A DNA stretch of 64,000 nucleotides from Luteimicrobium album (GTDB taxonomy: Bacteria; Actinomycetota; Actinomycetes; Actinomycetales; Cellulomonadaceae), in contig NZ_BSUK01000001.1 of NCBI RefSeq assembly GCF_030161555.1, positions 1,054,001 through 1,118,000 of the forward strand, read 5' to 3'. The notes below the pieces were generated by a model that did not search any database, was not told the origin of the DNA, and worked only from the letters and a program-made list of their open reading frames with translations. Positions 10,033-18,201 of the stretch are shown one piece after another. A program made the position numbers and the translations under genes. Each line of letters starts with the position of its first letter. Positions within the stretch are counted from its first letter, which is position 1.

Positions 10033-10367
10033 TGCTGGCGGTCGAGCTCCGCCCCGAAGAAAGACGCGGCCCGCTTCAAGATCTCGTTGGCCCGGCGCAG
10101 CTCGCGGTTCTCCTGCTCCAAGGCCGCGATCCGATCGCCTGCTTCGCTGCTCACGCCAGGCTTCACACCGGCGTCGATGTCGGCCTGCTTGACCCACGAG
10201 CGCACCGACTCCACCCCGTAGCCGAGCTGCTGTGCGACCCGCTGGACCGTGCCGTGCTCGACCCCAAGCTCAGCCCGCAGCGTACGGACCATCCGGACCG
10301 CAGCATCCTTCTCCTCCTGGCTGTACCGACGCGTCGTCGGCTTCCCAGGCTTGTGCTCCTTCGGCAT
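10023..10367 (-). CDS. IS3 transposase OrfA (helix-turn-helix protein)
   Basis: A 114-residue protein. An N-terminal helix-turn-helix (YSQEEKDAAVRMVRTLR, then VQRVAQQLGYGVESVRSWVK) binds the element ends, and a C-terminal leucine-zipper-like coil (IAALEQENRELRRANEILKRA) serves oligomerisation. The frame ends in TAG where the OrfB frame takes over at about 10026-10032. IS3 elements make the active OrfAB fusion by -1 ribosomal slippage in this overlap; here the local sequence (CACAAGAGGTAG) allows a -1 step to read QEVVAF. Confidence 0.92.
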   Translation of the reverse strand: MPKEHKPGKPTTRRYSQEEKDAAVRMVRTLRAELGVEHGTVQRVAQQLGYGVESVRSWVKQADIDAGVKPGVSSEAGDRIAALEQENRELRRANEILKRAASFFGAELDRQHKR

Positions 10368-10465
10368 AACTCCATCCTCGTTTCAAAGGGCTGGAGCCTC
10401 CAACAGAGCCAGTGCGGTTCACTACGGCATCTTCCCCTTATCAGGGGTGAGGGGGAGTTTGCATC

Positions 10466-11149
10466 ATGCCGAACGGCCTCGCCACGGAGAACGACATCGA
10501 GCGTGTGATCCTGCGCCTGGCAGGACAGAACCCCAAGCACTTCGGTCGGGACTTCGCCAAGCGGATCGATCACGGAGCCAAGCTCGCGGCCGGGCTCAGG
10601 AAGACCGTGCGGGGACCGATTCTCATCAGCACCGAGGTGGCGATGCGGCGCGGCGCCACCTCGGTCGGCGACCTCGATGTGGTGCTCGTCGACCCCGCTG
10701 AGAGGACGGGTCTCGCCATCGAGTGCTCTGGAGGGATCGGGACCGCCTCCGGCTGGGAGTTCGACAGCGCTCGCGCCAAGCTCGAGGACAAACTCAGAAC
10801 GCAGCTTCCGCGTTTGCAGTCCTCGCTCGCGGACCGTGCCGTCCACAAGGACTTTCCCCATGGTTGGCCCGATCCTGAAGACATCGCCTGGAACTGGGCC
10901 GTGGCAGGCTCGTCGTTCCAGGGATGGGATCTCGGACCAAGCGGACTGTTCGAGGCCAGCCTGGACATCGCGAGCTACCTCGGGCCTTACGACCGCTTGA
11001 GCGATCTCGTCGCGAGGCTGAGGGATCCTGATCCCGGATGCGGCTACGAGGTCGAGCACCATCGGCAACGGATGTTCGACTTTGACTTTGGAATCGACCG
11101 GATCGAGGTCGCCAGAGGCCGACGCCACCGGGCTCTCTCACCCCCGTAG
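10466..11149 (+). CDS. Unrecognised protein with nuclease-like motif; probably the 3' part of the IS3-interrupted gene
   Basis: A 227-residue frame starting MPNGLATENDIERVILRLAG. A region SVGDLDVVLVDPAERTGLAIECSG has the shape of a PD-(D/E)XK nuclease core (Asp, about 14 residues, Glu-x-x), but the usual Lys after Glu is Ser here. The rest is Trp-rich (DIAWNWAVAGSSFQGWDLG) and ends SYLGPYDRLSDLVARLRDPD plus a basic tail. The ATG at 10466 could be a true start, but the absence of a clean upstream gap and the reading through the IS3 target suggest it is the C-terminal half of the gene begun at 8150. The function is not known. Confidence 0.55.
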   Translation: MPNGLATENDIERVILRLAGQNPKHFGRDFAKRIDHGAKLAAGLRKTVRGPILISTEVAMRRGATSVGDLDVVLVDPAERTGLAIECSGGIGTASGWEFDSARAKLEDKLRTQLPRLQSSLADRAVHKDFPHGWPDPEDIAWNWAVAGSSFQGWDLGPSGLFEASLDIASYLGPYDRLSDLVARLRDPDPGCGYEVEHHRQRMFDFDFGIDRIEVARGRRHRALSPP

Positions 11150-11266
11150 GAAGGTGCACAAGCCGGGACACCTTCCCGCCCGTCCATTGTGTACGCGACC
11201 GGGGGTCACGGCCCTCCCTCCGTCCATGGGGGTGACGACGCCCCTCGTCGGAGAGAAGGTGTACCC

Positions 11267-12331
11267 ATGGTCCGCACCGGTCCCGCCGCACAGACCTTCG
11301 CGCTCGGGCGCGTCGGCGGGCGTATGCCCCACGCCGGTCTGTGCCTCCAGTTCACGCGCACCGTGTTCAACGTCGGCCCGCGCTACCCGTCCGCGGTCTC
11401 CGCCTGGGAGCACGCGACCCACCGGCACACGACAGCCCCGCCCCGGGGCGCCGTCGTGCCCGTGTTCTTCCGGACGCCGTCGCCGTACCGGCACGTCGCG
11501 GTCGCCCTCGGCAACGGCAAGGTCGTGTCCACGAACGGCGCGGCGATCAGCCTGTGGTCGAGCGTCGAGCACCTCGCCGACGCCTTCCGCGGTCCCTACC
11601 TCGGCTGGACCGAGGACATCGACGGCGTCCGCGTCCACACGGGCGCGCCCCACCGCCGGATCCCGGTGACCGGGGTCTGGGGCTCGCTCACGACGACGGC
11701 GCTCCAACGCCGGTTCGGCACCCCGGCCGACGGCGTCATCACCGGCCAGGTCCGGCTGCGCGCCAACGCGAACGTCGCGTCCCTGCGCGTCGGCACCGGC
11801 GGCTCGATGCTGGTCGTGGCGATGCAGCGCTGGCTCCGCACCGCCGTCGACGGCCAGCTCGACGGCGTCACCATCCGCGCGCTGCAACGGCGGTTCGGTA
11901 CGACGGTCGACGGGACGATCTCGAGGCCGTCGTCGCTCGTGGAGGCGATCCAGCGGGCGCTCGACGCGCCCTCGTCCGTGCTGCCGGGCGAGGGGATCGC
12001 GCCCGCGCCGGTGATCCCCGTCTCGGCGTTGCCGCCGTTCCTGCCCGGCGTGCCGGGAGTCCTGGTCCCACCCCTCGGCGTCCCCGCCGACGACGGTGTG
12101 CTCGCCGACGGCACCACGCTCCCGCCCGACCCCATCGACCTCAGGCTGGTGACCGGCGACCTCGTGCCCGACGACGCCGCGGCCGACGCGGCGGTCCCCG
12201 ACCTCGACGTGCCCGACGACGCAGACCCCGGCCTCGACGCCGACCACCTGCTCGAGGACGCACCCCAGGACGAGGAGGCCGGGCTCGACAGCCCGGAGCC
12301 GCCGTCGTCGGACGCGCTCACCCGCGCCTGA
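11267..12331 (+). CDS. Lysin-like protein with peptidoglycan-binding repeats and acidic tail
   Basis: A 354-residue protein. The N-terminal domain (about 25-120) has a Cys in AGLCLQFTRTVF, a YPSAVSAWEHA block, RGAVVPVFF and a His in YRHVAVALGNGK; this spacing resembles the NlpC/P60-CHAP-like amidase domains of actinophage-type lysins. Two peptidoglycan-binding-type repeats follow (WGSLTTTALQRRFGTPADG and LDGVTIRALQRRFGTTVDG). The last 100 residues are Pro-rich, then strongly acidic. There is no obvious signal peptide. ATG 11267 was chosen for GAGAGAAGG upstream. It may be a domesticated phage lysin; the catalytic assignment is inferred. Confidence 0.65.
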   Translation: MVRTGPAAQTFALGRVGGRMPHAGLCLQFTRTVFNVGPRYPSAVSAWEHATHRHTTAPPRGAVVPVFFRTPSPYRHVAVALGNGKVVSTNGAAISLWSSVEHLADAFRGPYLGWTEDIDGVRVHTGAPHRRIPVTGVWGSLTTTALQRRFGTPADGVITGQVRLRANANVASLRVGTGGSMLVVAMQRWLRTAVDGQLDGVTIRALQRRFGTTVDGTISRPSSLVEAIQRALDAPSSVLPGEGIAPAPVIPVSALPPFLPGVPGVLVPPLGVPADDGVLADGTTLPPDPIDLRLVTGDLVPDDAAADAAVPDLDVPDDADPGLDADHLLEDAPQDEEAGLDSPEPPSSDALTRA

Positions 12332-12343
12332 GGCGGCCGCGCG

Positions 12344-13240
12344 TCAGCTCGGGTTGACCCCGAACGCGCGCGCGAGCCGGTCGATCTTCTGCGCCCGGCC
12401 GAGCCGCGGCAGGTCCGACCCGTCGCGGATCACGCGGCCACGGGCCTCGAAGTCAGCCAGGAAGTCGCGCGCCCACGCCACGTCCGAGGGGGCCGGGCTG
12501 ATGACCTCGTTGACGACGGGCACCTGGTCGACGTCGAGGACGAGCTTGCCCGTGAGCCCCAGCGACACCGTGACCCCCGACTGCTCGCGCACGACGGGGT
12601 GGTTGCGGGACGTCGTCGGGCCGTCGATGGGGCCGGGCAGCGAGCCGATGCGGCTCGCGACGACGAGGCGCGACCGCGGATACGCCATCGCGAGGTCGTC
12701 GGCGGAGGTGCCGGTGTCGCGGCGGTAGTCGCCCGACCCGAACGCGAGCCGGAACGCCCCGCGCGCCTGCGCGATGTGGACCGCCTCCTCGATCCCGAGC
12801 GCCGACTCGACGAGCGCGAGCACCGGGGTGCGGCCCCCGAGCCGGTCGAAGGTCTCCGTGACGTCCTGCGCGGCCTCGGTCTTCGCGAGCATCACGCCCG
12901 CCAGGCCGGGCAGCCCGGCGAGGGCGTCGACGTCGTCGGACCAGAACGCCGTCGACCGGTCGTTGATCCGCACCCACGTGTGACCGTCCCCGTCGCCCAG
13001 CCATGCGACGACCCGTTCTCGCGCCTCCGCCTTCGCCGAGGGGTCGACGGCGTCCTCGACGTCGAGCACCACCTGGTCGGCGCGCGACCGGGCCGCACCC
13101 TCGTAGTCCCCGCTCAGCGCGTTGACGAGGAGCCACGACCGCGCGATCGCCGGTGCGACCGGACGCGGGGCGCGCGGGGGTGTGGGGGCGCCGTCGGACG
13201 TCCCGGCGGGCGGGGTGGTGGGGCGGTCGTCGATCGTCAT
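12344..13240 (-). CDS. HpcH/HpaI aldolase / citrate lyase beta-like (CitE-like) protein
   Basis: A 298-residue protein of the CitE-like CoA-ester lyase/aldolase family (TIM barrel, divalent metal dependent). Seen motifs: SRADQVVLDVEDAVDPSAK (metal-binding Glu/Asp region), ALVESALGIEEAV and FGSGDYRRDTG, and the C-terminal NEVISPAPSDVAWARDFL. The first 30 residues are a Pro/Thr-rich extension. Relatives cleave malyl-CoA, citramalyl-CoA or citryl-CoA; which substrate applies cannot be said, because no CoA-transferase or citrate lyase partner is adjacent. Confidence 0.88.
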   Translation of the reverse strand: MTIDDRPTTPPAGTSDGAPTPPRAPRPVAPAIARSWLLVNALSGDYEGAARSRADQVVLDVEDAVDPSAKAEARERVVAWLGDGDGHTWVRINDRSTAFWSDDVDALAGLPGLAGVMLAKTEAAQDVTETFDRLGGRTPVLALVESALGIEEAVHIAQARGAFRLAFGSGDYRRDTGTSADDLAMAYPRSRLVVASRIGSLPGPIDGPTTSRNHPVVREQSGVTVSLGLTGKLVLDVDQVPVVNEVISPAPSDVAWARDFLADFEARGRVIRDGSDLPRLGRAQKIDRLARAFGVNPS

Positions 13241-13338
13241 GCGCTCTTCCTGCGGGGGTGGCAGGGCGCGACGGTGCGCCCGTCACGGCAGCCTCTCACA
13301 CGCGGGTGTGCGTTCCGGCGACGCCGGGCCCGACGACC

Positions 13339-13830
13339 TCAGGCGGGCAGGACGGCGCGCAGCGCCATGTCCCGGGCCGTCGCGAGGACCCGCGCCGAGT
13401 GGCCCTGGCCGTGCACCGCGTCGTCCGCGTCGAGGAGTGCGCCGAACGCCTCGACGAGCTCCGCGTTCCGTGCCTGCACGGGGATCGGGTCGACCGACGC
13501 GGGCACCACCTCGACTGCGTGCCGCGGCAGGTGCGACGAGGCCCCCGGGATCCGCACGATCTCCCCCGCGTGCTCCCGCGCCCGACGACGCACCTCGACC
13601 CAGGTGTGCGCGCTCAGCCCACCCAGCTCGACCGGGAGCGGGCGGTCGGCCGCCGCGACGGCGCGCGCGACCGTCGAGACGAGGAGGTCGTGGAACGTCG
13701 GGTCCAGCCGCCCGCCGACGAGGAACCGCACGTCCGAGTCACGACCCGCACGGACCGCCTCGACCGCAGCGACGAGATCGAGGATCGCGTCCGCCTCTTC
13801 GGCCCGGCGCTGGTGTTCCGACGGCGTCAT
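13339..13830 (-). CDS. Hypothetical protein
   Basis: I do not recognise a family. The 163-residue product is soluble and mostly helical, with an acidic N-terminal helix (EHQRRAEEADAILDLVAAVEAV), a middle DVRFLVGGRLDPTFHDLLVS segment, and a C-terminal LDADDAVHGQGHSARVLATA helix. The start ATG 13830 has GGGAGG upstream; the longer open frame would add an Arg-rich non-natural extension crossing the divergent promoter region. It is divergent from the polymerase gene and its LexA box, about 200 bases away. Confidence 0.6.
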   Translation of the reverse strand: MTPSEHQRRAEEADAILDLVAAVEAVRAGRDSDVRFLVGGRLDPTFHDLLVSTVARAVAAADRPLPVELGGLSAHTWVEVRRRAREHAGEIVRIPGASSHLPRHAVEVVPASVDPIPVQARNAELVEAFGALLDADDAVHGQGHSARVLATARDMALRAVLPA

Positions 13831-14029
13831 GGTGCCTCCCTGTCGGGCCGGCCCCCGCTGACCCTCTTCCCCTATCCACGCGCACGCCTCGCGGGCGTGC
13901 GCGTCGGAGAGCGGGTGAAATCGCGCGGGGCCTCTTGCGCGCCGTCGTCGGGACGCGCGGGCGGTGCCAGCCGCGAGATGCGGGCCTGTCGGTGCACGGC
14001 GACGGGCTGGACGTCGAGCCACCCTCTGT

Positions 14030-14045
14030 TCGAACATATGTTCTA
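14030..14045. promoter_or_regulatory. LexA (SOS) box
   Basis: The sequence TCGAACATATGTTCTA matches the Gram-positive/actinobacterial LexA operator (GAAC-N4-GTTC core; mycobacterial form TCGAAC-N4-GTTCGA) with an intact core. It abuts the ATG of the Y-family polymerase, so LexA would cover the start of transcription. This predicts DNA-damage induction. Confidence 0.8.
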
Positions 14046-15311
14046 TGAAGTCCGCCCGCCGGGCAGCCGTGCTGCACGCCGATCTCGACGCGTTCTACGC
14101 GTCCGTCGAGCAGCGCGACGACCCGCGCCTGCGGGGGCGGCCGGTCGCCGTCGGCGGTGGGGTCGTCCTCGCGTGCTCGTACGAGGCCAAGCGGGCCGGG
14201 GTTCGGACGGCCATGGGGCTGCGCGAGGCGCGCGGCCTGTGCCCGGGGCTGATCGTGGTCCGGCCTCGCTTCGACGCGTACACCACGGCGAGCCGCGCGG
14301 TCTTCGACGTGTTCCACCGCACCACCCCGGAGGTCCAGGGGTGTCGATCGACGAGGCGTTCCTGGACGTCGCGGGCCTGCGGCACATCGACGTGCCGCCC
14401 GTCGAGATCGGCGCACGGCTGCGGGCGCTGGTCCGGGACGAGGTGGGGCTGGCCATCACCGTGGGCGTCGCGCGGACGCCGTTCCTCGCGAAGGTCGCCG
14501 GCCGGGTGGCGAAGCCGGACGGCCTGCTGCTCGTCGAGCCCGACGGCGAGGACGCGTTCCTCCACCCGCTGCCCGTCGAGCAGCTCTGGGGAGTGGGCGC
14601 CGTGACGGCGGCGAAGCTGAGGCGATACGGGCTCGTCACGGCCGGTGACATCGCCGCCCTGCCTGACGTCGCCCTCCGTTCGATGCTCGGGCCGGCTGCC
14701 GGGCGGCACCTGTTCGCCGTCGTGCACGGGATGACACCCGAGCGCGTCGAGACCGGCCGACGCCGAGGCTCGATCGGGGCGCAGCGGGCGCTCGGGCGCG
14801 GCCCGCACCGGGAGGGGTTCGTCCGTGCCGCGCTGCTCGGGCTGGTCGACCGCGTGTGCCGGCGGATGCGTGGGGCGCACCGGATCGCCCGGACCGTCGT
14901 CCTGCGGCTGCGGTTCGACGACTACACGCGCGCGACCCGCTCGCACACGTTCCCGCACGCGACCGACTCGGGCGACGACCTCGCCGCCGCTGCGCTCCTC
15001 CTGCTCGACGGCGTCGCCTCGCTGGTGCAGGAACGCGGGCTCACGCTCGTCGGGGTCGCGCTCACGAACCTGGCCTCCGACGACGTCGTCCAGCCCGCGC
15101 TCCCCTCGACCTCCGCGGGGTGGCCGGGACGGGCGCGAGCCCGCCGCGCCCGGTCGACGGCAGCCGCCGGGAGACGCACGGGCTCGACGTCGCCGTCGAC
15201 CAGGTCGCTGAACGCTTCGGCTCCGGGAGCGTGCGTCGGGCGAGCCTCCTGCGTCACGGTGAGGGGTTCGCTGCGCCGCAGCTCTCGGAATCTACCGACG
15301 ACGACCGCTGA
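14045..15311 (+). CDS. dinB: DNA polymerase IV (Y family, DinB) (two frame breaks)
   Basis: A translesion polymerase that copies damaged templates. The catalytic motifs are visible: LHADLDAFYASVEQ (first metal Asp), YEAKRAGVRTAMG, and VSIDEAFLDVAGL (catalytic Asp-Glu). Then come the helix-hairpin-helix thumb (LWGVGAVTAAKLRRYGLVTAGD) and the little finger ending ERFGSGSVRRASLL. The frame breaks in GGGG at 14338-14341 and in CCCC at 15102-15105. One base added at each gives an unbroken 422-residue protein of normal length, so I read them as sequence errors. It starts against a LexA box. Confidence 0.9.
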
Positions 15312-15317
15312 ACCTGG

Positions 15318-16415
15318 TCAGTCGTAGTAGTGGGCGGCCTTGCGGATCTGCTCCGCGAAGGCGTAGATCTCGTCGAGTGACTCGATGGGGTGGCGGGTCT
15401 CGTTCTTCTGCTCGTCGAACAGGCCGAGGTACTTCTGGCCCGTGTTGAAGTGCAGCCGCGCCAGAGGCTTGCGGTTGTTGTCGTCGAGCAGGATGCCCAT
15501 GTAGCTCTTGGTGTCGCGCGCGACGATCCGGGCCGGCGGGACCTCGCTGCATGCGATCGCGCGGACGATCTGGTAGCCCTCCACCTCTTCGAGGGTGGTT
15601 TCGATTCCTCTCTCGTCGCGACCATCGGCAGCGCGGGCGACGCTCTCACCAGCAGCCTCCTCGCCAGTCAAGGGCGCTGCAGCCGCCTCTGTGTAGGCCT
15701 GGCCACCGAGGGCGGCCTTGATCCTGTCGTTGACCTGGTCCGCGAGGAACTGCTTCATCGCCTTGCCCACGAGCATGCGGAACTGCTCTCGGACCCTCTG
15801 CGTGAAGGAGCCGTCGTAGACCCGATTCGTGAGGCCCTTGATCCACTCGTCGTCCGGGTCCCTGAACTGCGCAGCGAGTGCGCGCTTCAGGTCCCCGATG
15901 TACTTGAGCTCCTCGGCAGCGTTCACAACCGAATCAAGATCGAACGCATCCTTGGTCAGCTTCTGCACCTCGGGAATTAACATCTCGTCGAGATCGAGCA
16001 GGTCGAGTTGGAGGAAGGGCTTCTCGTCCATCCGATTCGGCCGCTCGAGATCGGTGAAGAAGTGGTAGGTCTGTCCGTTCGTCAGGATCGCGATCCTCGC
16101 GTTGGTGGTCGCGAAGTAGCGGAAGAGTTGGGATGCGTGGTTGACGCTCAACGCCGACCCGATCGTCTTCACCTCGATGAGGATCTGGAGCTCGCCGTCC
16201 TTGACGATCGCATAGTCGACCTTCTCGCCCTTCTTGGTACCGACATCTGCCGTGAACTCAGGAACGACTTCGTTCGGATCGAAGACGTCGTACCCAAGGA
16301 CCAACGAGATGAAGGGCATGACGAAGGCATTCTTCGTCGCCTCTTCCGTGCCGATCGTCGACTTCTGCTGCTGAATCTTCGCCGCCAGTGACGCCAGCCG
16401 CTCGCCGATCTCCAC
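15318..16415 (-). CDS. Solitary HsdR N-terminal-domain-like nuclease-fold protein
   Basis: A 365-residue protein starting EIGERLASLAAKIQQQKSTI, of the group annotated as type I restriction enzyme R-subunit N-terminal-domain proteins. The PD-(D/E)XK core is clear: EEATKNAFVMPFISLVLGYD, then KVDYAIVKDGELQILIEVKTIG (Asp, Glu-x-Lys). A helical middle and a C-terminal domain with PARIVARDTKSYMGILLDDN and LARLHFNTGQKYLGLFDE follow. No helicase, specificity or methylase gene is adjacent, so it is not a complete restriction system. Relatives are widespread solitary proteins of uncertain role. GTG 16415 follows GAGGTGG. The AT content is slightly higher than in its neighbours. Confidence 0.8.
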   Translation of the reverse strand: MEIGERLASLAAKIQQQKSTIGTEEATKNAFVMPFISLVLGYDVFDPNEVVPEFTADVGTKKGEKVDYAIVKDGELQILIEVKTIGSALSVNHASQLFRYFATTNARIAILTNGQTYHFFTDLERPNRMDEKPFLQLDLLDLDEMLIPEVQKLTKDAFDLDSVVNAAEELKYIGDLKRALAAQFRDPDDEWIKGLTNRVYDGSFTQRVREQFRMLVGKAMKQFLADQVNDRIKAALGGQAYTEAAAAPLTGEEAAGESVARAADGRDERGIETTLEEVEGYQIVRAIACSEVPPARIVARDTKSYMGILLDDNNRKPLARLHFNTGQKYLGLFDEQKNETRHPIESLDEIYAFAEQIRKAAHYYD

Positions 16416-16456
16416 CCTGCACCACCTCACCGTTGAAAGGGCTGCTCGGACGGAGC

Positions 16457-16663
16457 CTAGCGCCGCGGGCAACAGTCGGATAGAGAGAGATTCGCGACGC
16501 AAGGGGTGAAATAGGCGCGCCCTCGCCCGAAGCTCCAGCTGTCGAAATCGTCCGTCAGGGGGACCATCTCGGCGCACCTGTTGTCACCGCTTGCAAGCGC
16601 GAAGCCGAACCGCTGCGTCGCCGCCAACCCGAGCTCCGCGAGCCGGCGATGGAACGGCTTCAC
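16457..16663 (-). pseudogene. AbiEii-like nucleotidyltransferase toxin, N-terminal remnant
   Basis: Only about 30 residues look like a real protein: PFHRRLAELGLAATQRFGFALASG, which matches the start of AbiEii/AbiGii nucleotidyltransferases (normally continuing GGxA...H...R.T.DLD). The later residues (DNRCAEMVPLTDDFDSW) keep a faint TDDFD but the catalytic pattern is lost and the frame ends after 68 codons, where the family needs about 250. The GTG start at 16663 overlaps the stop of the upstream gene (GTGA), as in AbiE operons. I infer a decayed toxin. Confidence 0.5.
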
Positions 16664-17013
16664 CGAGGAACCGCCGAACGAAGCAGCGGAAACTTGGCTT
16701 CCCAGATCGCTCGACAGCGGGCCGGCAGCTTGAGCTCCCCCACACCCGAGACAGTGTCTTGCCATCGATGTACTCCCGTTGCTGCGCGACGCTCCCCTCC
16801 CGCAGCACCCGCGTGTATAGCCATCGAAGCCGCACCGGGGTCGGACAGCGCGTAGGTCGGGTCGAGGCTCGTGTCGATCGGCGGCGGCAGCCGGACCTCC
16901 CCCGACGTCGGGCCCTGCAGCTCGTCGAGGGACTCCGGGGTGTCGTAAGGCAGATGGTCGGCGTAGCTATACCCACGAGGCACCTTCCGGGGCCAGAGCG
17001 TCGAGCGCTCCAT
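16660..17013 (-). pseudogene. AbiE partner (antitoxin-like) gene, damaged
   Basis: The readable protein passes through two frames: PRGYSYADHLPYDTPESLDELQGP then DPTYALSDPGAA in one, WLYTRVLREGSVAQQREYIDG with KTLSRVWG in a second, and ELKLPARCRAIWEAKFPLLRS back in the first. This order is that of the short proteins commonly encoded immediately before AbiEii-type nucleotidyltransferases in actinobacteria (recollection of the family; not searched). The break near 16739 in GGGGG could be a sequence error; the one near 16820 needs two bases. The stop overlaps the AbiEii remnant start. Confidence 0.45.
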
Positions 17014-17112
17014 GCTCGCCGCCCGACAACCGGACCGACACCGGGCTGTTCCTGCGCTCGGCCACTGACACCTCCATCACTCCGACCGCCCGTTCGGACG
17101 TAGCGCATTCGA

Positions 17113-17283
17113 CTACGTCGATCGCAAGGGCCGGTCGGGGACTCCGCGGTGAGCGTCTGCCTGGAGCGCGAACAGCGAGGCGTACAGGCCCTCGCCGTCG
17201 ACGAGCTCGTCGCGCGTGCCCTCCTCACAGATCCACCCGCCGTCGAGCACGACGATCCGGCCGGGGAGCCTTTTGACGACGTC
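17113..17283 (-). pseudogene. ABC exporter ATPase, C-terminal remnant
   Basis: On the minus strand, 57 codons read RLPGRIVVLDGGWICEEGTRDELVDGEGLYASLFALQAD, the standard end of a fused membrane-ATPase exporter (the RIVVLDxGxIxExGTHxEL block) followed by about 15 residues and a stop at 17113. Nothing of the Walker B or signature region can be read upstream. It is a fragment left by a deletion between 17.1 and 17.4 kb. Confidence 0.65.
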
Positions 17284-17391
17284 CTAGCGCCTGCGCCCCA
17301 TCGAACGCGGCCCGCAGTGCCGCGCCACCTGGAGACGGACGATTCACCTGACGAGGATGCCTAGAACGGCGGCGGCGCTAGCGTCGGGACG

Positions 17392-17903
17392 ATGACGGTC
17401 CGCGATCTCGTCCGACGCTTTTCCTCCTCGCCGCCCGTGCTCGCCGCCACGAGCGCGGCGACGCTCGCGACGGCTGTCACCGGGAGCCTCGCGACCGACG
17501 TCGAAAGCCGGTGGTACCGCCGGCGCGAGCTGCCGCCGTGGCAGCCGCCCCGCCTCGCCTTCCCGGTCGTGTGGACGACCCTGTACCTCGACATCGCCGT
17601 CACGTCGGCGGCCACGCTGACGAGGCTCCGACGCACCGACCCACGCACGCGCGTCGTTTCGGGCTCGCGCTCGGCCTGAACCTCGCGGCGAACGCCGGCT
17701 GGACGGTTCTGTTCTTCCGTGCCCGACGACCGTCGGTGGCAACCGTCGGTGCGCTGGCGCTCGCCGCGAGCTCAGCTGACCTGGCCCGCCGCGCCGCGGC
17801 CGCCGACCGCGCGCACGGCTGGGCGCTCGCCCCCTACGCGGCGTGGTGCACGTTCGCGACGGCGCTCAGCGCCGACATCTGGCGGCGCAACGGAGACGGT
17901 TGA
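17392..17903 (+). CDS. TspO/MBR family membrane protein (frame break)
   Basis: TspO proteins are five-helix membrane proteins that bind porphyrins and related ligands and act in stress responses. Landmarks: WYRRRELPPWQPPRLAFPVVWTTLY (the conserved WxxPP...VWT motif), LNLAANAGWTVLFFRARRP (N-x-x-W...FF), and LAPYAAWCTFATALSADIWRRN at the end. The frame breaks near 17650-17656; one added base joins the two frames to about 170 residues, the usual family length. An ATG with no clear ribosome site lies close to a TAGCGT -10-like element, so the message may be leaderless. Confidence 0.85.
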
Positions 17904-17933
17904 GCATGTGAGGCTCGCCCCCGGCGGCCGACG

Positions 17934-18098
17934 TCAGCTCTTCGCGTTCCGCGCCGACCGCCGCACAAAGCTGATGATCAGCGTGCCGACGAACAGGATG
18001 AGGCCGATGATCGCGAGCCACAGGAGACCCTTGATGGCGAACCCGAGGACCGCAAGCACGGCCCACACGACCAGCAGGACGATCACGAGAGTCAACAT
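17934..18098 (-). CDS. Small two-helix membrane protein
   Basis: A 54-residue protein. It starts MLTLVIVLLVVWAVLAVLGF, then AIKGLLWLAIIGLILFVGT, and ends in a basic tail VRRSARNAKS. Two membrane segments with positive residues after the second suggest both ends face the cytoplasm. It has the same design as the 49-residue protein at 747-896. Such proteins are frequent in actinobacteria and have no assigned function. CTAG precedes the ATG; no strong ribosome site is visible. Confidence 0.65.
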   Translation of the reverse strand: MLTLVIVLLVVWAVLAVLGFAIKGLLWLAIIGLILFVGTLIISFVRRSARNAKS

Positions 18099-18155
18099 CG
18101 CACCAGGCTAGAAAGGGTTGAGGATCTACGCATCGGGACCGGCACCTCGAGTTAT

Positions 18156-18169
18156 ACAAGGACTCTTGT
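18156..18169. promoter_or_regulatory. Possible operator upstream of the ArsR-type regulator
   Basis: A perfect short dyad ACAAG-GACT-CTTGT lies about 33 bases upstream of the chosen start of the regulator. ArsR-type proteins usually bind such dyads near their own promoter, so autoregulation of the regulator-exporter pair is plausible. No experimental consensus is known to me. Confidence 0.35.
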
Positions 18170-18201
18170 GCATGCCGTCCGAGCGGACCAGGCTTGTCCT
18201 C

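Larger units (their letters stand above)
9057..10421 (-). mobile_element. IS3-family insertion sequence, 1,365 bp, with both ends and target duplication
   Basis: The ends are inverted repeats that both begin TGAACCGCACTGGC and stay similar through GAGGCTC (9057-9084 and 10394-10421). The outer dinucleotides are the TG...CA of IS3 elements. The flanks carry a 3-bp direct repeat CTA (9054-9056 and 10422-10424), the usual IS3 target duplication. Inside are two overlapping transposase frames on the minus strand. The element looks intact and could be active. Confidence 0.95.

Noticed and set aside
14338-14345. Possible programmed frameshift in dinB
   Set aside because: The same kind of one-base loss in G/C runs affects dozens of unrelated genes here, so a shared sequence error is the simpler reading.
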